A stretch of 64,000 nucleotides of DNA from Phytohabitans suffuscus (GCF_011764565.1 NZ_AP022871.1:8246320-8310319); one strand, 5' to 3'. Positions 29,784 through 39,161 are shown, counted from the first letter of the stretch. The notes: generated by a model not told the origin, from the letters alone. Program-made: numbers and translations.

Positions 29784-30622
29784 ATGGCAGACCTTGTCCG
29801 CGCCGCGCTCGTCCAGACCACGTGGACCGGCGACAAGGAATCGATGATCAAGGCTCATGAGGAGTACGCGCGCCAGGCGGCCGCCCAGGGCGCGAAGGTG
29901 ATCTGCTTCCAGGAGCTCTTCTACGGGCCGTACTTCTGCCAGGTCCAGGACAGCCAGTACTACGCGTACGCCGAGTCGGTCCCCGGGCCGACCACCGAGC
30001 GCTTCCAGGCCCTGGCCGCCGAGCTGGGCATGGTGATGGTCCTGCCGATGTACGAGCAGGAGCAGCCCGGCGTCCTCTACAACACCGCCGCGGTCGTCGA
30101 CGCCGACGGCAGCTACCTCGGCAAGTACCGCAAGACCCACATCCCGCAGGTCAAGGGCTTCTGGGAGAAGTTCTACTTCCGCCCCGGCAACCTCGGCTAC
30201 CCCACGTTCGACACGGCGGTCGGCCGGATCGGGGTGTACATCTGCTACGACCGCCACTTCCCGAGGGCTGGCGCGCGCTCGGCCTCGCCGGCGCCACGAT
30301 CGTGTTCAACCCGTCGGCGACCCACCGCGGCCTCTCGTCGTACCTGTGGAAGCTGGAGCAGCCGGCCAGCGCGGTCGCCAACGAGTACTTCGTCGGCGCC
30401 ATCAACCGGGTCGGCGTCGAGCCGCTCGGCGAGAACGACTTCTACGGCACGTCGTACTTCGTCGACCCCGAGGGCAAGTTCGTCGGCGAGACCGGTGACC
30501 CGCACCAGGCCGAGCTGATCGTCCGCGACCTCGAACTGGGCCTGCTCGCCGAGGTGCGCGACCGGTGGGCCTTCTACCGGGACCGCCGCCCGGACGCCTA
30601 CGGCCCGCTGGTCCAGCCGTAA
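29784..30622 (+). CDS. Beta-ureidopropionase (nitrilase superfamily), one missing base
   Basis: About 280 residues of a carbon-nitrogen hydrolase with the catalytic triad Glu (CFQELFYG), Lys (KYRKTHIPQ) and Cys (ICYDRHFPE). It should hydrolyse N-carbamoyl-beta-alanine to beta-alanine, CO2 and ammonia, the last ring-degradation step of reductive pyrimidine catabolism. The frame breaks right after the catalytic Cys at about 30268 (TTCCCG_AGGGCTGG); one restored G gives HFPEGWRALGLAGATIVFNPS. Being an assembly loss is more likely than decay because the rest is intact. AGAGGGGACG precedes the ATG. It is the first gene of the operon. Confidence 0.85.
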
Positions 30623-30669
30623 GAGCCCGCCGGCCCAGCCGTTAAGAGCCCGCTGGTCCAGCCGTAAGA
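30603..30669 (+). repeat. Triplicated 22-23 bp unit containing the beta-ureidopropionase stop codon
   Basis: GCCCGCTGGTCCAGCCGTAA plus GA occurs at 30603-30624 and 30648-30669, with a variant at 30625-30647. The gene's end, including its stop, has been copied twice into the spacer before hydA. Confidence 0.9.
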
Positions 30670-30681
30670 GAGGGATAGCAC

Positions 30682-32082
30682 ATGACTCTGCTGATCACCG
30701 GGGGCACCGTGATCGGCCCCACCGGCGCGGCCCCGGCCGACGTGCTGGTCGAGGGCGAGAAGATCGCCGCGATCCACACGCCCGGCGCCGGACCCGCCGA
30801 CACCGAGACCATGGACGCCACCGGCAAGTACGTGATCCCGGGCGGCATCGACGCGCACACCCACATGGAGCTGCCGTTCGGCGGCACGTTCGCGTCGGAC
30901 ACGTTCGACACCGGCACGCGGGCTGCGGCGTTCGGCGGCACCACCACGATCATCGACTTCGCGGTGCAGCGCACCGGCGAGGTGGTGCGGGACGGGCTCG
31001 CCGCCTGGCACGCCAAGGCCGGCGGCAACTGCCACGTCGACTACGCGTTCCACATGATCCTCGGCGGTGTCGACGACGACTCGCTCAAGGCCATGGACCA
31101 GCTCGTCGCCGACGAGGGGATCACCAGCTTCAAGCTCTTCATGGCGTACCCGGGTGTCTTCTACTCCGACGACGGCCAGATCCTGCGGGCGATGCAGAGG
31201 GCCCGCGACAACGGCGCCATGATCATGATGCACGCGGAGAACGGCATCGCGATCGACGTGCTCGTGCGGCAGGCCCTGGCCCGCGGCGAGACCGACCCGA
31301 TCCACCACGGCCTCACCCGCCCCGAGGCGCTGGAGGCCGAGGCGACCCACCGGGCGATCATGCTGGCCGAGGTGGCCCAGGACTGCCCGCTCTACATCGT
31401 GCACCTGTCCGCCAGCCGCGCCCTCGCCCAGGTGGCCGCGGCCCGCGACGCCGGCCGCAACGTCTTCGCCGAGACCTGCCCGCAGTACCTGTACCTCACC
31501 CTGGAGGACCAGCTCGGCGCGCCCGGCTTCGAGGGCGCCAAGTGGGTCTGCTCCACGCCGCTGCGCAGCAAGCACGAGTCGCACCAGCGGGACCTGTGGC
31601 AGGGGCTGCGCACCAACGACCTCGCCGTGGTCTCCACCGACCACTGCCCGTTCTGCTTCAAGGACCAGAAGGAGCTGGGCGTCGGCGACTTCTCCAGGAT
31701 CCCGAACGGCATCGGCGGCGTCGAGCACCGCGTCGACCTGCTCTACCAGGGCGTGGTCGACGGCAAGCTGTCGCTGCAGCGGTGGGTCGAGACGATCGCC
31801 ACGACCCCGGCCCGGATGTTCGGCCTGTACCCGCGCAAGGGCGTCATCGCGCCCGGCTCGGACGCCGACATCGTGGTGTACGACCCGAGCGGCCGCACCC
31901 GGATCAGCGTCGAGACGCACCACATGAACATGGACCACTCGGCGTACGAGGGCTACGAGATCGCCGGCAAGGTCGACACCGTCATGTCCCGCGGCGAGGT
32001 CATCGTCTCCGGAGGCGCCTACCACGGGCGTGCCGGACGCGGAAAGTACCTGCCCCGCGGCCTGTCGAGCTACCTGGTGTGA
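30682..32082 (+). CDS. hydA: Dihydropyrimidinase (D-hydantoinase)
   Basis: A 466-residue amidohydrolase. Metal ligands are visible: DAHTHME (about residue 60), the carboxylated Lys in SFKLFMAYPG (about residue 150), MMHAENG, YIVHLSAS and STDHCPF. It opens dihydrouracil or dihydrothymine to the N-carbamoyl-beta-amino acid, the substrate of the preceding enzyme. AGAGAGGG precedes the ATG; its TGA overlaps the next ATG as TGATG. Activity on hydantoins is possible, but the neighbours favour pyrimidines. Confidence 0.93.
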   Translation: MTLLITGGTVIGPTGAAPADVLVEGEKIAAIHTPGAGPADTETMDATGKYVIPGGIDAHTHMELPFGGTFASDTFDTGTRAAAFGGTTTIIDFAVQRTGEVVRDGLAAWHAKAGGNCHVDYAFHMILGGVDDDSLKAMDQLVADEGITSFKLFMAYPGVFYSDDGQILRAMQRARDNGAMIMMHAENGIAIDVLVRQALARGETDPIHHGLTRPEALEAEATHRAIMLAEVAQDCPLYIVHLSASRALAQVAAARDAGRNVFAETCPQYLYLTLEDQLGAPGFEGAKWVCSTPLRSKHESHQRDLWQGLRTNDLAVVSTDHCPFCFKDQKELGVGDFSRIPNGIGGVEHRVDLLYQGVVDGKLSLQRWVETIATTPARMFGLYPRKGVIAPGSDADIVVYDPSGRTRISVETHHMNMDHSAYEGYEIAGKVDTVMSRGEVIVSGGAYHGRAGRGKYLPRGLSSYLV

Positions 32083-33569
32083 TGGCCATGCGAGTCGTTC
32101 CACACTGGATCAACGGGGCCCGGGTCGAGGGGGCGGGGGAGCGCCGCCTGCCGGTCTGGGACCCGGCCACCGGGCAGCAGCAGGCCACCGTCGTGGCGGC
32201 CACCGGCGCGGAGGTCCGGGCCGCGGTGCGGGCCGCCCTCGACGCGCAGCCGAGGTGGCGGGCGGCGTCGCTGTCCCGCCGCGCCGAGGTGATGTTCCGC
32301 TTCCGCGACCTCGTCGACGCCAACCGCGAGCAGCTCGCCACGCTCCTGTCCGCCGAGCACGGCAAGACCGTCGCGGACGCGGCCGGCGAGATCGCCCGCG
32401 GCCTGGAGAACGCGGAGTTCGCGGCCGGCGCGCCGCACCTGCTCAAGGGCGGGTACAGCGAGCAGGCCGCGACCGGCGTCGACGTGTACTCGATCATGCA
32501 GCCGCTCGGGGTGGTCGCCGGCGTCACGCCGTTCAACTTCCCTGCCATGGTGCCGATGTGGATGTTCTGCAACGCGCTCGTGGCCGGCAACACGTTCGTG
32601 CTCAAGCCCAGCGAGAAGGACCCGTCCGTCTCCCTGCTGCTGGCCGACCTGCTGCGCCGGGCCGGGCTGCCGGACGGCGCGTTCAACGTGGTCCAGGGCG
32701 ACAAGAGCGCCGTCGACGCGCTGCTGGCCGACCCGGACGTGCGGGCGGTCTCGTTCGTCGGCTCGACCCCGGTGGCGCGGGCCGTCTACGAGGCGGGCAC
32801 CCGGGCCGGCAAGCGGGTCCAGGCGCTCGGCGGCGCGAAGAACCACATGGTCGTGCTCCCCGACGCGGACGTGGACGCGGCCGCCGACGCGGCGGTCTCG
32901 GCCGGCTACGGCTCGGCGGGGGAGCGGTGCATGGCCGTCTCCGTCGTGGTCGCGGTCGGCGCGGCGGGCGACGCGATCGTGCCCGCCATCGCCTCGCGGA
33001 TCGCCAAGATCCGGGTGGGTCCGGCGACCGACCCGGACGCGGAGATGGGGCCGCTGATCACCCGCGAGCACCGCGACCGGGTGGCCGGGTACCTGGCCGG
33101 CAGCGGCGGCACCGTGGTCGTCGACGGGCGCGAGACGGACGCCGCGCGGGGCCCCGGCTTCTTCCTCGGCGCGTCCCTCGTGGACGACGTGGACACCGGG
33201 TCGGCGTTCTACACCGACGAGATCTTCGGGCCGGTGCTGTCGGTGGTGCGGGTCGAGACGTACGACGAGGCGCTCAAGCTGGTCAACGACAACCCGTACG
33301 GCAACGGCACCGCCATCTTCACCCGCGACGGCGGGGCGGCCCGCCGCTTCCAGTACGACGCGGTCTGCGGGATGGTCGGCGTCAACGTGCCGATCCCGGT
33401 GCCGGTGGCGTACTACAGCTTCGGCGGCTGGAAGGCGTCCCTCTTCGGCGACCTGCACATGTACGGCCCCGAGGGCTTGCGGTTCTACACCCGTACCAAG
33501 GTGGTCACCTCGCGGTGGCCCGACCCGGCAACGTCCGAAGTGGACCTGGGCTTTCCGAAAGTGCGGTGA
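32082..33569 (+). CDS. mmsA: CoA-acylating (methyl)malonate-semialdehyde dehydrogenase
   Basis: A 495-residue aldehyde dehydrogenase with VTPFNFPAMVPMWMF, ALGGAKNHMVVLPDAD and the catalytic Cys in GYGSAGERCMAVS, all diagnostic of the CoA-dependent MmsA branch rather than hydrolytic ALDHs. It turns malonate semialdehyde to acetyl-CoA, or methylmalonate semialdehyde to propionyl-CoA, the end of uracil and thymine breakdown. ATG 32082 overlaps the hydA stop; ATG 32088 is an alternative. No aminotransferase making the semialdehyde is encoded in this operon. Confidence 0.93.
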   Translation: MAMRVVPHWINGARVEGAGERRLPVWDPATGQQQATVVAATGAEVRAAVRAALDAQPRWRAASLSRRAEVMFRFRDLVDANREQLATLLSAEHGKTVADAAGEIARGLENAEFAAGAPHLLKGGYSEQAATGVDVYSIMQPLGVVAGVTPFNFPAMVPMWMFCNALVAGNTFVLKPSEKDPSVSLLLADLLRRAGLPDGAFNVVQGDKSAVDALLADPDVRAVSFVGSTPVARAVYEAGTRAGKRVQALGGAKNHMVVLPDADVDAAADAAVSAGYGSAGERCMAVSVVVAVGAAGDAIVPAIASRIAKIRVGPATDPDAEMGPLITREHRDRVAGYLAGSGGTVVVDGRETDAARGPGFFLGASLVDDVDTGSAFYTDEIFGPVLSVVRVETYDEALKLVNDNPYGNGTAIFTRDGGAARRFQYDAVCGMVGVNVPIPVPVAYYSFGGWKASLFGDLHMYGPEGLRFYTRTKVVTSRWPDPATSEVDLGFPKVR

Positions 33570-33577
33570 CATAGCGT

Positions 33578-34594
33578 ATGGACATCGGTGTCGTCTTCCA
33601 GTGCGACCCTCCCGCGTCCACCGTGGTCGACCTGGCGGTGCGGGCGGAGCAGGCGGGCTTCAGCCACGTGTGGACGTTCGACTCCCACCTGCTGTGGCAG
33701 GAGCCGTTCGTCATCTACTCGCGGATCCTCGCCAGCACGTCCCGGGTCGTCGTGGGGCCGATGGTGACCAACCCGGGCACCCGCGACTGGACCGTGACGG
33801 CGTCGCTGTTCGCCACGCTCAACGAGATGTACGGCGACCGCACGATCTGCGGCATCGGCCGCGGCGACTCGGCGCTGCGCACGCTCGGCCTCCCGCCCAC
33901 CTCGCTCAAGGAGCTGGGCGAGTGCGTCCACGTGATCCGCGAGCTGGTCGCCGGGCGCGCGGTGACCTACCGCGGCAACGAGGTGCGCCTGCCGTGGGTC
34001 GAGCCGGGCACGGAGCTGCCCGTGTGGGTGGCCGCGTACGGCCCGAAGGCGCTCGCCCTGACCGGCGAGGTCGGCGACGGGTACATCCTGCAGCTCGCCG
34101 ACCCCGACATCGCCGCGTGGATGATCAAGACGGTGCGCGCGGCGGCGGAGAAGGCGGGGCGCGACCCGGCGGCCATCAGGTTCTGCGTGGCCGCCCCGGC
34201 GTACGTCGGCGACGACCTGGCCCACCAGCGCGAGCAGACCCGGTGGTTCGGCGGCATGGTGGGCAACCACGTCGCCGACATCGTGGCCCGCTACGGCGCC
34301 TCCGGGGCGGTGCCGCAGGCGCTCACCGACTACATCGAGGGGCGCCGCGGCTACGACTACTCGCTGCACGGCAAGGCCGGCAGCACGCACACCGCGTTCG
34401 TACCGGACGGGATCGTCGACCGGTTCTGCGTGCTGGGCCCGGTGGAGTCCCACCTGGCGAGGCTGCGGGCGCTGCGCGACCTGGGCGTGGACCAGTTCGC
34501 GCTGTACCTGCAGCACGACGACAAGGAGCGCACCCTCGCCGCGTACGGGGAGCACGTCATCCCCGCGCTGCGCGCCGAGTCCGTACCGGCATGA
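33578..34594 (+). CDS. LLM-class F420-dependent oxidoreductase (TIGR03842-like)
   Basis: A 338-residue luciferase-like barrel protein: MDIGVVFQCDPP, GFSHVWTFDSHLLWQEPFV, GRGDSALRTLGLPPT and PVWVAAYGPKALALTGEVGDGYI are characteristic of the F420-dependent family often found in hydantoinase clusters. By context it may handle the dihydropyrimidine ring, for example uracil to dihydrouracil, since no NAD(P)-dependent dihydropyrimidine dehydrogenase gene is present. That assignment is inference. It starts eight bases after the mmsA stop and its own stop overlaps the permease ATG as ATGA. Confidence 0.88.
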   Translation: MDIGVVFQCDPPASTVVDLAVRAEQAGFSHVWTFDSHLLWQEPFVIYSRILASTSRVVVGPMVTNPGTRDWTVTASLFATLNEMYGDRTICGIGRGDSALRTLGLPPTSLKELGECVHVIRELVAGRAVTYRGNEVRLPWVEPGTELPVWVAAYGPKALALTGEVGDGYILQLADPDIAAWMIKTVRAAAEKAGRDPAAIRFCVAAPAYVGDDLAHQREQTRWFGGMVGNHVADIVARYGASGAVPQALTDYIEGRRGYDYSLHGKAGSTHTAFVPDGIVDRFCVLGPVESHLARLRALRDLGVDQFALYLQHDDKERTLAAYGEHVIPALRAESVPA

Positions 34595-35475
34595 GGGGCG
34601 TCGCGGGGCGGCGCGCCCGCACGGCCGTCACCGCCGTCGCGGGTGTGCTGCTGGCCGTCGCCGTCTGGGAGCTGTACAAGTGGGTCGGCGCCGACGACGG
34701 CACGAGCGTGCTCGGCGTGCGGGTGCTGCCCCGGGCGGACGACGCCGCCATGCCGCACGTGCTCGACGTGCTGCGCCGCTTCGGCGAGCCGGAGCTGGCC
34801 GGCGGCGCCGAGCTCGACCAGGGGCAGGTGGTCGGCCTCGTCGTGCTGCGGGCCTGCCTGTTCACGCTGCGCGCCGTGGCGGTCGGCTTCGGCGTCGGGG
34901 CGCTCGTCGGGCTGCTGCTCGCGGTCGCGATGCAGCGGTTCCGGGTGGTCGAGCGGGGGCTGCTGCCGTACGTCGTGCTGTCGCAGACCGTGCCGCTGAT
35001 CGCCCTCGCGCCGGCCATCGCCGGTTGGGGCGGCAGGCTGTCGCTCGGCTCGTACCCGTGGCAGCCCTGGATGTCGGTCGCCACGATCGCGGCGTACCTG
35101 GCGTTCTTCCCGGTCGCGGTCGGCATGCTGCGCGGGCTCCAGTCGCCGCCCCCGGTGGCCGAGGAGCTGATGCACAGCTACGCGGCCGGGTGGTGGCACA
35201 CGCTCGTCAAGCTGCGGCTGCCGGCGTCGACCCCCTACCTCTTCCCGGCGTTGCGGCTGGCCGGGGCCGCGGCCGTCGTCGGGGCCGTGGTGGGGGAGAT
35301 CTCCACGGGTACCCGGGGCGGGATCGGCCGGCTCGTCATCGAGTACTCCCGGGAGGCGACCGCCGACCCGGCCAAGGTCTACACCGCGATGCTCGGCGCG
35401 GCGCTGCTCGGCCTGGTGGTGGCCGGGGCGGTGGGGATCGCCGAGCTGGCGTCGAACCGACGGAGGGCCACATGA
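34591..35475 (+). CDS. ABC transporter permease (SsuC/TauC/ThiX-like)
   Basis: A 294-residue inner-membrane permease with about six hydrophobic segments and the cytosolic coupling helix ELMHSYAAGWWHTLVKLRLPASTPYLF (the EAA-like loop). A roughly 50-residue polar stretch after TM1 (VGADDGTSVLGV to ELDQGQV) is longer than usual. It overlaps both neighbours by ATGA. Together with the ATPase, the second permease and the lipoprotein it forms an importer, probably for pyrimidines, hydantoins or another nitrogen source. Confidence 0.88.
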   Translation: MRGVAGRRARTAVTAVAGVLLAVAVWELYKWVGADDGTSVLGVRVLPRADDAAMPHVLDVLRRFGEPELAGGAELDQGQVVGLVVLRACLFTLRAVAVGFGVGALVGLLLAVAMQRFRVVERGLLPYVVLSQTVPLIALAPAIAGWGGRLSLGSYPWQPWMSVATIAAYLAFFPVAVGMLRGLQSPPPVAEELMHSYAAGWWHTLVKLRLPASTPYLFPALRLAGAAAVVGAVVGEISTGTRGGIGRLVIEYSREATADPAKVYTAMLGAALLGLVVAGAVGIAELASNRRRAT

Positions 35476-36259
35476 CCGCCGCTGTGGAGCTGACCGGTGT
35501 CGGCAAGGTCTTCAACCCGGGGCGGGCCGACCAGGTCGTGGCGCTCACCGGCGTCGACCTGACCGTCGGGAGTGGACAGTTCGTGTCGCTGATCGGCCCG
35601 TCCGGCTGCGGCAAGTCGACGCTGCTGCGCGTCGTCGCCGACCTGGTGCCGCCCACCGGGGGCACGGTGACCGTCGCCGGCAAACCGGCCCGCAAGGCGC
35701 GCCTGGACCAGGAGTACGGGATCGCGTTCCAGCAGGCCGGGCTCTTCGACTGGCGCACCGTGCGGCGCAACGTCGAGCTTCCCCTCGAGCTGCGCGGCGC
35801 CTCCCGCGCGCAGCGGCGCGAGCGGGCCCGGGAGATGCTCGACCTGGTCGGGCTCGCCGACTTCGCCGGGCACTACCCGCCGCAGCTGTCCGGCGGCATG
35901 CGGCAGCGGGTGGCCATCGCGCGGGCCCTCGCCGTGCACCCGCCGCTGCTGCTGATGGACGAGCCGTTCGGCGCCCTGGACGAGATGACCCGCGAGCGGC
36001 TGCAGGACGAGCTGCTGCGGATCTGCGCGCGGACCGGCACCAGCACGATCTTCGTGACCCACTCGATCCCCGAGGCGGTGTACCTGTCCGACCGGGTCGT
36101 CGTCATGTCCCCGCGCCCGGGCGGATCACCGACGTCATCGACATCGACCTCGGCGAGCGCACCGAGGCGACCCGGCAGTCGGCCGGCTTCTTCGCCGGCA
36201 TCACGAAGGTGCGCCGCGCGCTGCGCGGCACCCCTTCGCCGACCGAGGTGCCGGCATGA
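35472..36259 (+). CDS. ABC transporter ATP-binding protein, one missing base near the C-terminus
   Basis: A roughly 262-residue ATPase of the nitrate/sulfonate/taurine type: Walker A GPSGCGKST (about residue 43), Q-loop FQQAGLFDW, signature LSGGMRQRVAIARAL, Walker B LLLMDEPFGALDE and the H-loop FVTHS. After VVVMSPRPG the frame shifts at about 36118 (CCGGGC_GGATC); one restored C gives RITDVIDIDLGERTE and a stop at 36257-36259 that overlaps the next ATG as ATGA, exactly as at the other junctions. I therefore read the gene as functional. Confidence 0.88.
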
Positions 36260-37014
36260 GGTTCTGGACACGGGTCCTGCCGCCGGTCCTCGTCGGGGTC
36301 GGCGGGCTGGCGCTGTGGGAGCTGGTCGTCAAGGCCGGGCGGGTGGCGCCGTTCGTCCTGCCCGCGCCCTCGGCGATCTGGGAGCAGTTCTGGCTCAGCC
36401 GCGAGGTGATCTGGAGGACCGGACTGGCCAGCGGCGCCAACGCGCTCGCCGGCCTGGTGGCCGGCGCGCTGCTGGGCATCCTCGCGGCGATGGCGGCCAG
36501 CCGCTTCCGGCTGTTCGGCGAGGCGTCGATCCCGGTGGCCGCGGCCCTCAACGCGCTGCCGATCATCGCGCTCGCGCCGATCCTCAACAACATGTTCGAG
36601 TCGACCAGCAGCATCCCCCGCCGCGTGGTCGTCGCGATCGTGGTCTTCTTCCCCGTCTTCGTCAACACCCTGCGCGGGCTGCGCCAGGTCGACCCCACCC
36701 ATCGGGAGCTGATGGACAGCTACGCCGCCGGCGGCTGGACGTTCACCCGGCTGGTGCGGCTGCCCGGCGCCCTCCCGTTCGTGTTCACCGGTCTGCGCCA
36801 GGCGTCCTCCCTGGCGGTGATCGCGGCGGTGGTCGCGGAGTACTTCGGCGGTCTGCAGGACGGCCTGGGCTCCCGCATCACCTCGGCGGCGGCGAACACC
36901 GCGTACCCCCGTGCCTGGGCCTTCGTGGTCGGCGCGTGCGTGCTCGGTCTCGTCTTCTACGCCGCCGCGCTCGGACTGGAGCGGATCGCCACGCCGTGGC
37001 GCCGTTCCGGATAA
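36256..37014 (+). CDS. ABC transporter permease, second subunit of the importer
   Basis: A 252-residue permease with six hydrophobic segments and the coupling loop ELMDSYAAGGWTFTRLVRLPGALPFVF. It is paralogous to the first permease of the operon (compare ELMHSYAAGWWHTLVKLRLP), so the importer is probably a heterodimer in the membrane. ATG 36256 overlaps the corrected ATPase stop. The substrate-binding lipoprotein gene follows after 24 bases. Confidence 0.9.
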   Translation: MRFWTRVLPPVLVGVGGLALWELVVKAGRVAPFVLPAPSAIWEQFWLSREVIWRTGLASGANALAGLVAGALLGILAAMAASRFRLFGEASIPVAAALNALPIIALAPILNNMFESTSSIPRRVVVAIVVFFPVFVNTLRGLRQVDPTHRELMDSYAAGGWTFTRLVRLPGALPFVFTGLRQASSLAVIAAVVAEYFGGLQDGLGSRITSAAANTAYPRAWAFVVGACVLGLVFYAAALGLERIATPWRRSG

Positions 37015-37038
37015 CCAAAACCCCTTGGAGGATATGCG

Positions 37039-38166
37039 ATGAGAAGGATGATCGGCGGGGCGCTCGCGGGCGTGCTCGCGCTCGCCGCGTGCGGCACCGC
37101 GGACGAGCCGGACACCGCGGGCGGTGACACCGGCGGCACCACGGCCGTCAAGCTGCAGTTGCAGTGGTTCGTGCAGGCCCAGTTCGCCGGGTACATCGCC
37201 GCGGTCGACAAGGGCTTCTACCGCGAGCAGGGCCTGGACGTGCAGATCCTGGAGGGCGGCGTCGACATCGTGCCGCAGACCGTGCTCGCCCAGGGCCAGG
37301 CCGACTTCGCGGTCGCCTGGGTGCCCAAGGCGCTCGCCTCGCGCGAGCAGGGCGCCGGGATCACCGAGATCGCCCAGGTGTTCCAGCGCTCCGGCACGTA
37401 CCAGGTCTCGTTCGCGGACAGCGGCATCAAGGCGCCGGCCGACCTCAAGGGCAAGAAGGTCGGCAACTGGGGCTTCGGCAACGAGTTCGAGCTGTTCGCC
37501 GCGATGACCAAGGCCGGGCTCGACCCGGGCAGGGACGTGACGCTGGTGCAGCAGCAGTTCGACATGCAGGCGCTGCTGCGGCGCGACATCGACGCGGCGC
37601 AGGCGATGAGCTACAACGAGTACGCGCAGCTGCTGGAGGCGAAGGACCCGAAGACCGGCGCGCTGTACCAGCCGTCCGACTTCACGGTGCTCAACTGGAA
37701 CGACATCGGCACCGCCATGCTGCAGGACGCGGTGTGGGCCAACAGCGAGAAGCTGCGGGACTCCGCCTTCCAGGACACGGCGGTCAAGTTCCTCACCGGC
37801 TCGCTCAAGGGCTGGGCGTACTGCCGGGACAACGCCGCGGAGTGCCGCGACCTGGTGGTCAAGCGCGGCTCCAAGCTCGGGGCCAGCCACCAGCTGTGGC
37901 AGATGAACGAGGTCAACAAGCTCGTCTGGCCCTCGCCGGGCGGGGTCGGCGTGCTCGACGAGACCGCCTGGAAGCAGACCGTCGACCTCGCGCTCACCAC
38001 GAAGAACCAGGACGGCCAGACGGTCATCACCAAGCAGCCGGAGGCGGCGGCGTACACCAACGAGTACGTCCAGAAGGCGCTCGACGCGCTCAAGGCCGAG
38101 GGCGTCGACGTGAACGGCACCTCCTTCCAGCCGACCACGGTGGAGCTGAAGGAGGGCGGCGCGTGA
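37039..38166 (+). CDS. Substrate-binding lipoprotein (NMT1/THI5-like) of the pyrimidine-cluster importer
   Basis: A 375-residue protein with a lipobox LAACG (Cys at about residue 19), followed by a Gly/Asp/Thr linker and an NMT1/THI5-like periplasmic-binding fold (LQLQWFVQAQFAGYIAAVDKGFYREQGLDV). Such proteins bind thiamine-precursor pyrimidines, riboflavin, hydantoins or sulfonates. Given the operon, a pyrimidine or hydantoin ligand is plausible. CTTGGAGGAT precedes the ATG. It is the last gene of the operon. Confidence 0.9.
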   Translation: MRRMIGGALAGVLALAACGTADEPDTAGGDTGGTTAVKLQLQWFVQAQFAGYIAAVDKGFYREQGLDVQILEGGVDIVPQTVLAQGQADFAVAWVPKALASREQGAGITEIAQVFQRSGTYQVSFADSGIKAPADLKGKKVGNWGFGNEFELFAAMTKAGLDPGRDVTLVQQQFDMQALLRRDIDAAQAMSYNEYAQLLEAKDPKTGALYQPSDFTVLNWNDIGTAMLQDAVWANSEKLRDSAFQDTAVKFLTGSLKGWAYCRDNAAECRDLVVKRGSKLGASHQLWQMNEVNKLVWPSPGGVGVLDETAWKQTVDLALTTKNQDGQTVITKQPEAAAYTNEYVQKALDALKAEGVDVNGTSFQPTTVELKEGGA

Positions 38167-38180
38167 GAGATTCCGCCGTT

Positions 38181-38214
38181 CCCTACTAGACCGATGGGGT
38201 TTATGGGGTAGGGT
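38181..38214 (+). promoter_or_regulatory. Operator-like motif and leaderless promoter of the cysteine dioxygenase gene
   Basis: CCTACTAGACCGATGGG (38182-38198) matches the site at 7337-7353 in 13-14 of 17 positions. The outer bases CCCTAC (38181-38186) and GTAGGG (38208-38213) form a perfect dyad. TAGGGT (38209-38214) lies seven bases before ATG 38222 and is the likely -10 box. Confidence 0.55.
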
Positions 38215-38221
38215 ATGGGCC

Positions 38222-38670
38222 ATGACGTTGTTCTCGGACCTGCTCACCGCGGCGCGGCGGTGGGCGTCTGACCCCGGCTCGTGGCCCATCCAGCCCCAGT
38301 ACGACCCCGCCGAGCGGTGGTACGCCCGGCTGGCGCGGACGCCCGAGCACGAGGTCTGGCTGCTGACCTGGCTGCCCGGGCAGGAGACCGACTGGCACGA
38401 CCACGGCGGCAGCGCCGGGGCGTTCACCGTGGTCTCCGGCGCCCTCGTCGAGCGGACGGTCAGCGGCGGGCGGGTGTGCCAGAGCGACCTGCCCGCCGGC
38501 ACCGGCCGCCGCTTCGGCGCCCACCACGTGCACGGCGTGGCCAACCAGGGCACCGTGCCGGCGGTCAGCGTCCACGTGTACGCGCCGGCGCTGCGGTCGA
38601 TGACCCGCTACCGCCTGGTGGACGGCAAGCTCCGGGTGGCCGAGGTCGAGCGGGCGGGGTGTCCTGGTGA
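38222..38670 (+). CDS. Cysteine dioxygenase-type cupin, one missing base at the C-terminus
   Basis: About 149 residues. The iron ligands of cysteine dioxygenase are present: two His in DWHDHGG (about residue 60) and a third in VSVHVYAPAL (about residue 118). It would oxidise cysteine to cysteine sulfinate with O2. A single G is probably missing from GCGGGG_TGTCC at about 38658; restoring it ends the protein as ERAGVSW at TGA 38668-38670, overlapping the rhodanese GTG as GTGA. Without it the frame runs antisense-like through the rhodanese gene. Confidence 0.87.
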
Positions 38671-39161
38671 GGACCACGCTTTCCTGTCCGGCCGTGCGGC
38701 CCGACCGCGCACCCGCCGGCTCCCGGGGCATCGACGAGATCCTGGCCGAGGCCCGGTCCCGGCTGCGCCGCCTGGAGCCGGAGGAGGCGCACCTCGCGTA
38801 CCGGCGGGGCGCGCCCCTGGTCGACATCCGCCCGGCCGCCCAGCGCGCCGCCAACGGCGAGATCCCCGGCGCCCTGATCGTCGAGCGCAACGTCCTGGAG
38901 TGGCGCTTCGACCCGCGCAGCGCCGCGCGCCTGCCGGTCGCCGGCCGGTACGACCTACCGGTGATCGTCTTCTGCCAGGAGGGCTACACGTCCTCCCTGG
39001 CCGCGGCCGCCCTGCAGGACCTGGGCCTGCACCGCGCCACCGACGTGACCGGCGGCTTCGCCGCGTGGCGCCTGGCCGGCCTGCCCGCCTTCGGCCCGGC
39101 GGACGTCTACGCGCACTTACGGCCGTCGGGCGGCGCCGCCAGCGCCGTGTCCCATCGCTGA
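38667..39161 (+). CDS. Rhodanese-domain sulfurtransferase
   Basis: A 164-residue single rhodanese domain. The active-site loop is FCQEGYTSSLAA (Cys at about residue 107) and the fold start is GAPLVDIRPAAQRAANGEIPGAL. It moves sulfane sulfur between thiols. It is translationally coupled to cysteine dioxygenase (GTGA), so the pair probably handles cysteine-derived sulfur; the shared motif with the sulfite-oxidase-type enzyme fits this. The first ~20 residues are poorly ordered, and a later start is possible. Confidence 0.9.
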   Translation: MRTTLSCPAVRPDRAPAGSRGIDEILAEARSRLRRLEPEEAHLAYRRGAPLVDIRPAAQRAANGEIPGALIVERNVLEWRFDPRSAARLPVAGRYDLPVIVFCQEGYTSSLAAAALQDLGLHRATDVTGGFAAWRLAGLPAFGPADVYAHLRPSGGAASAVSHR

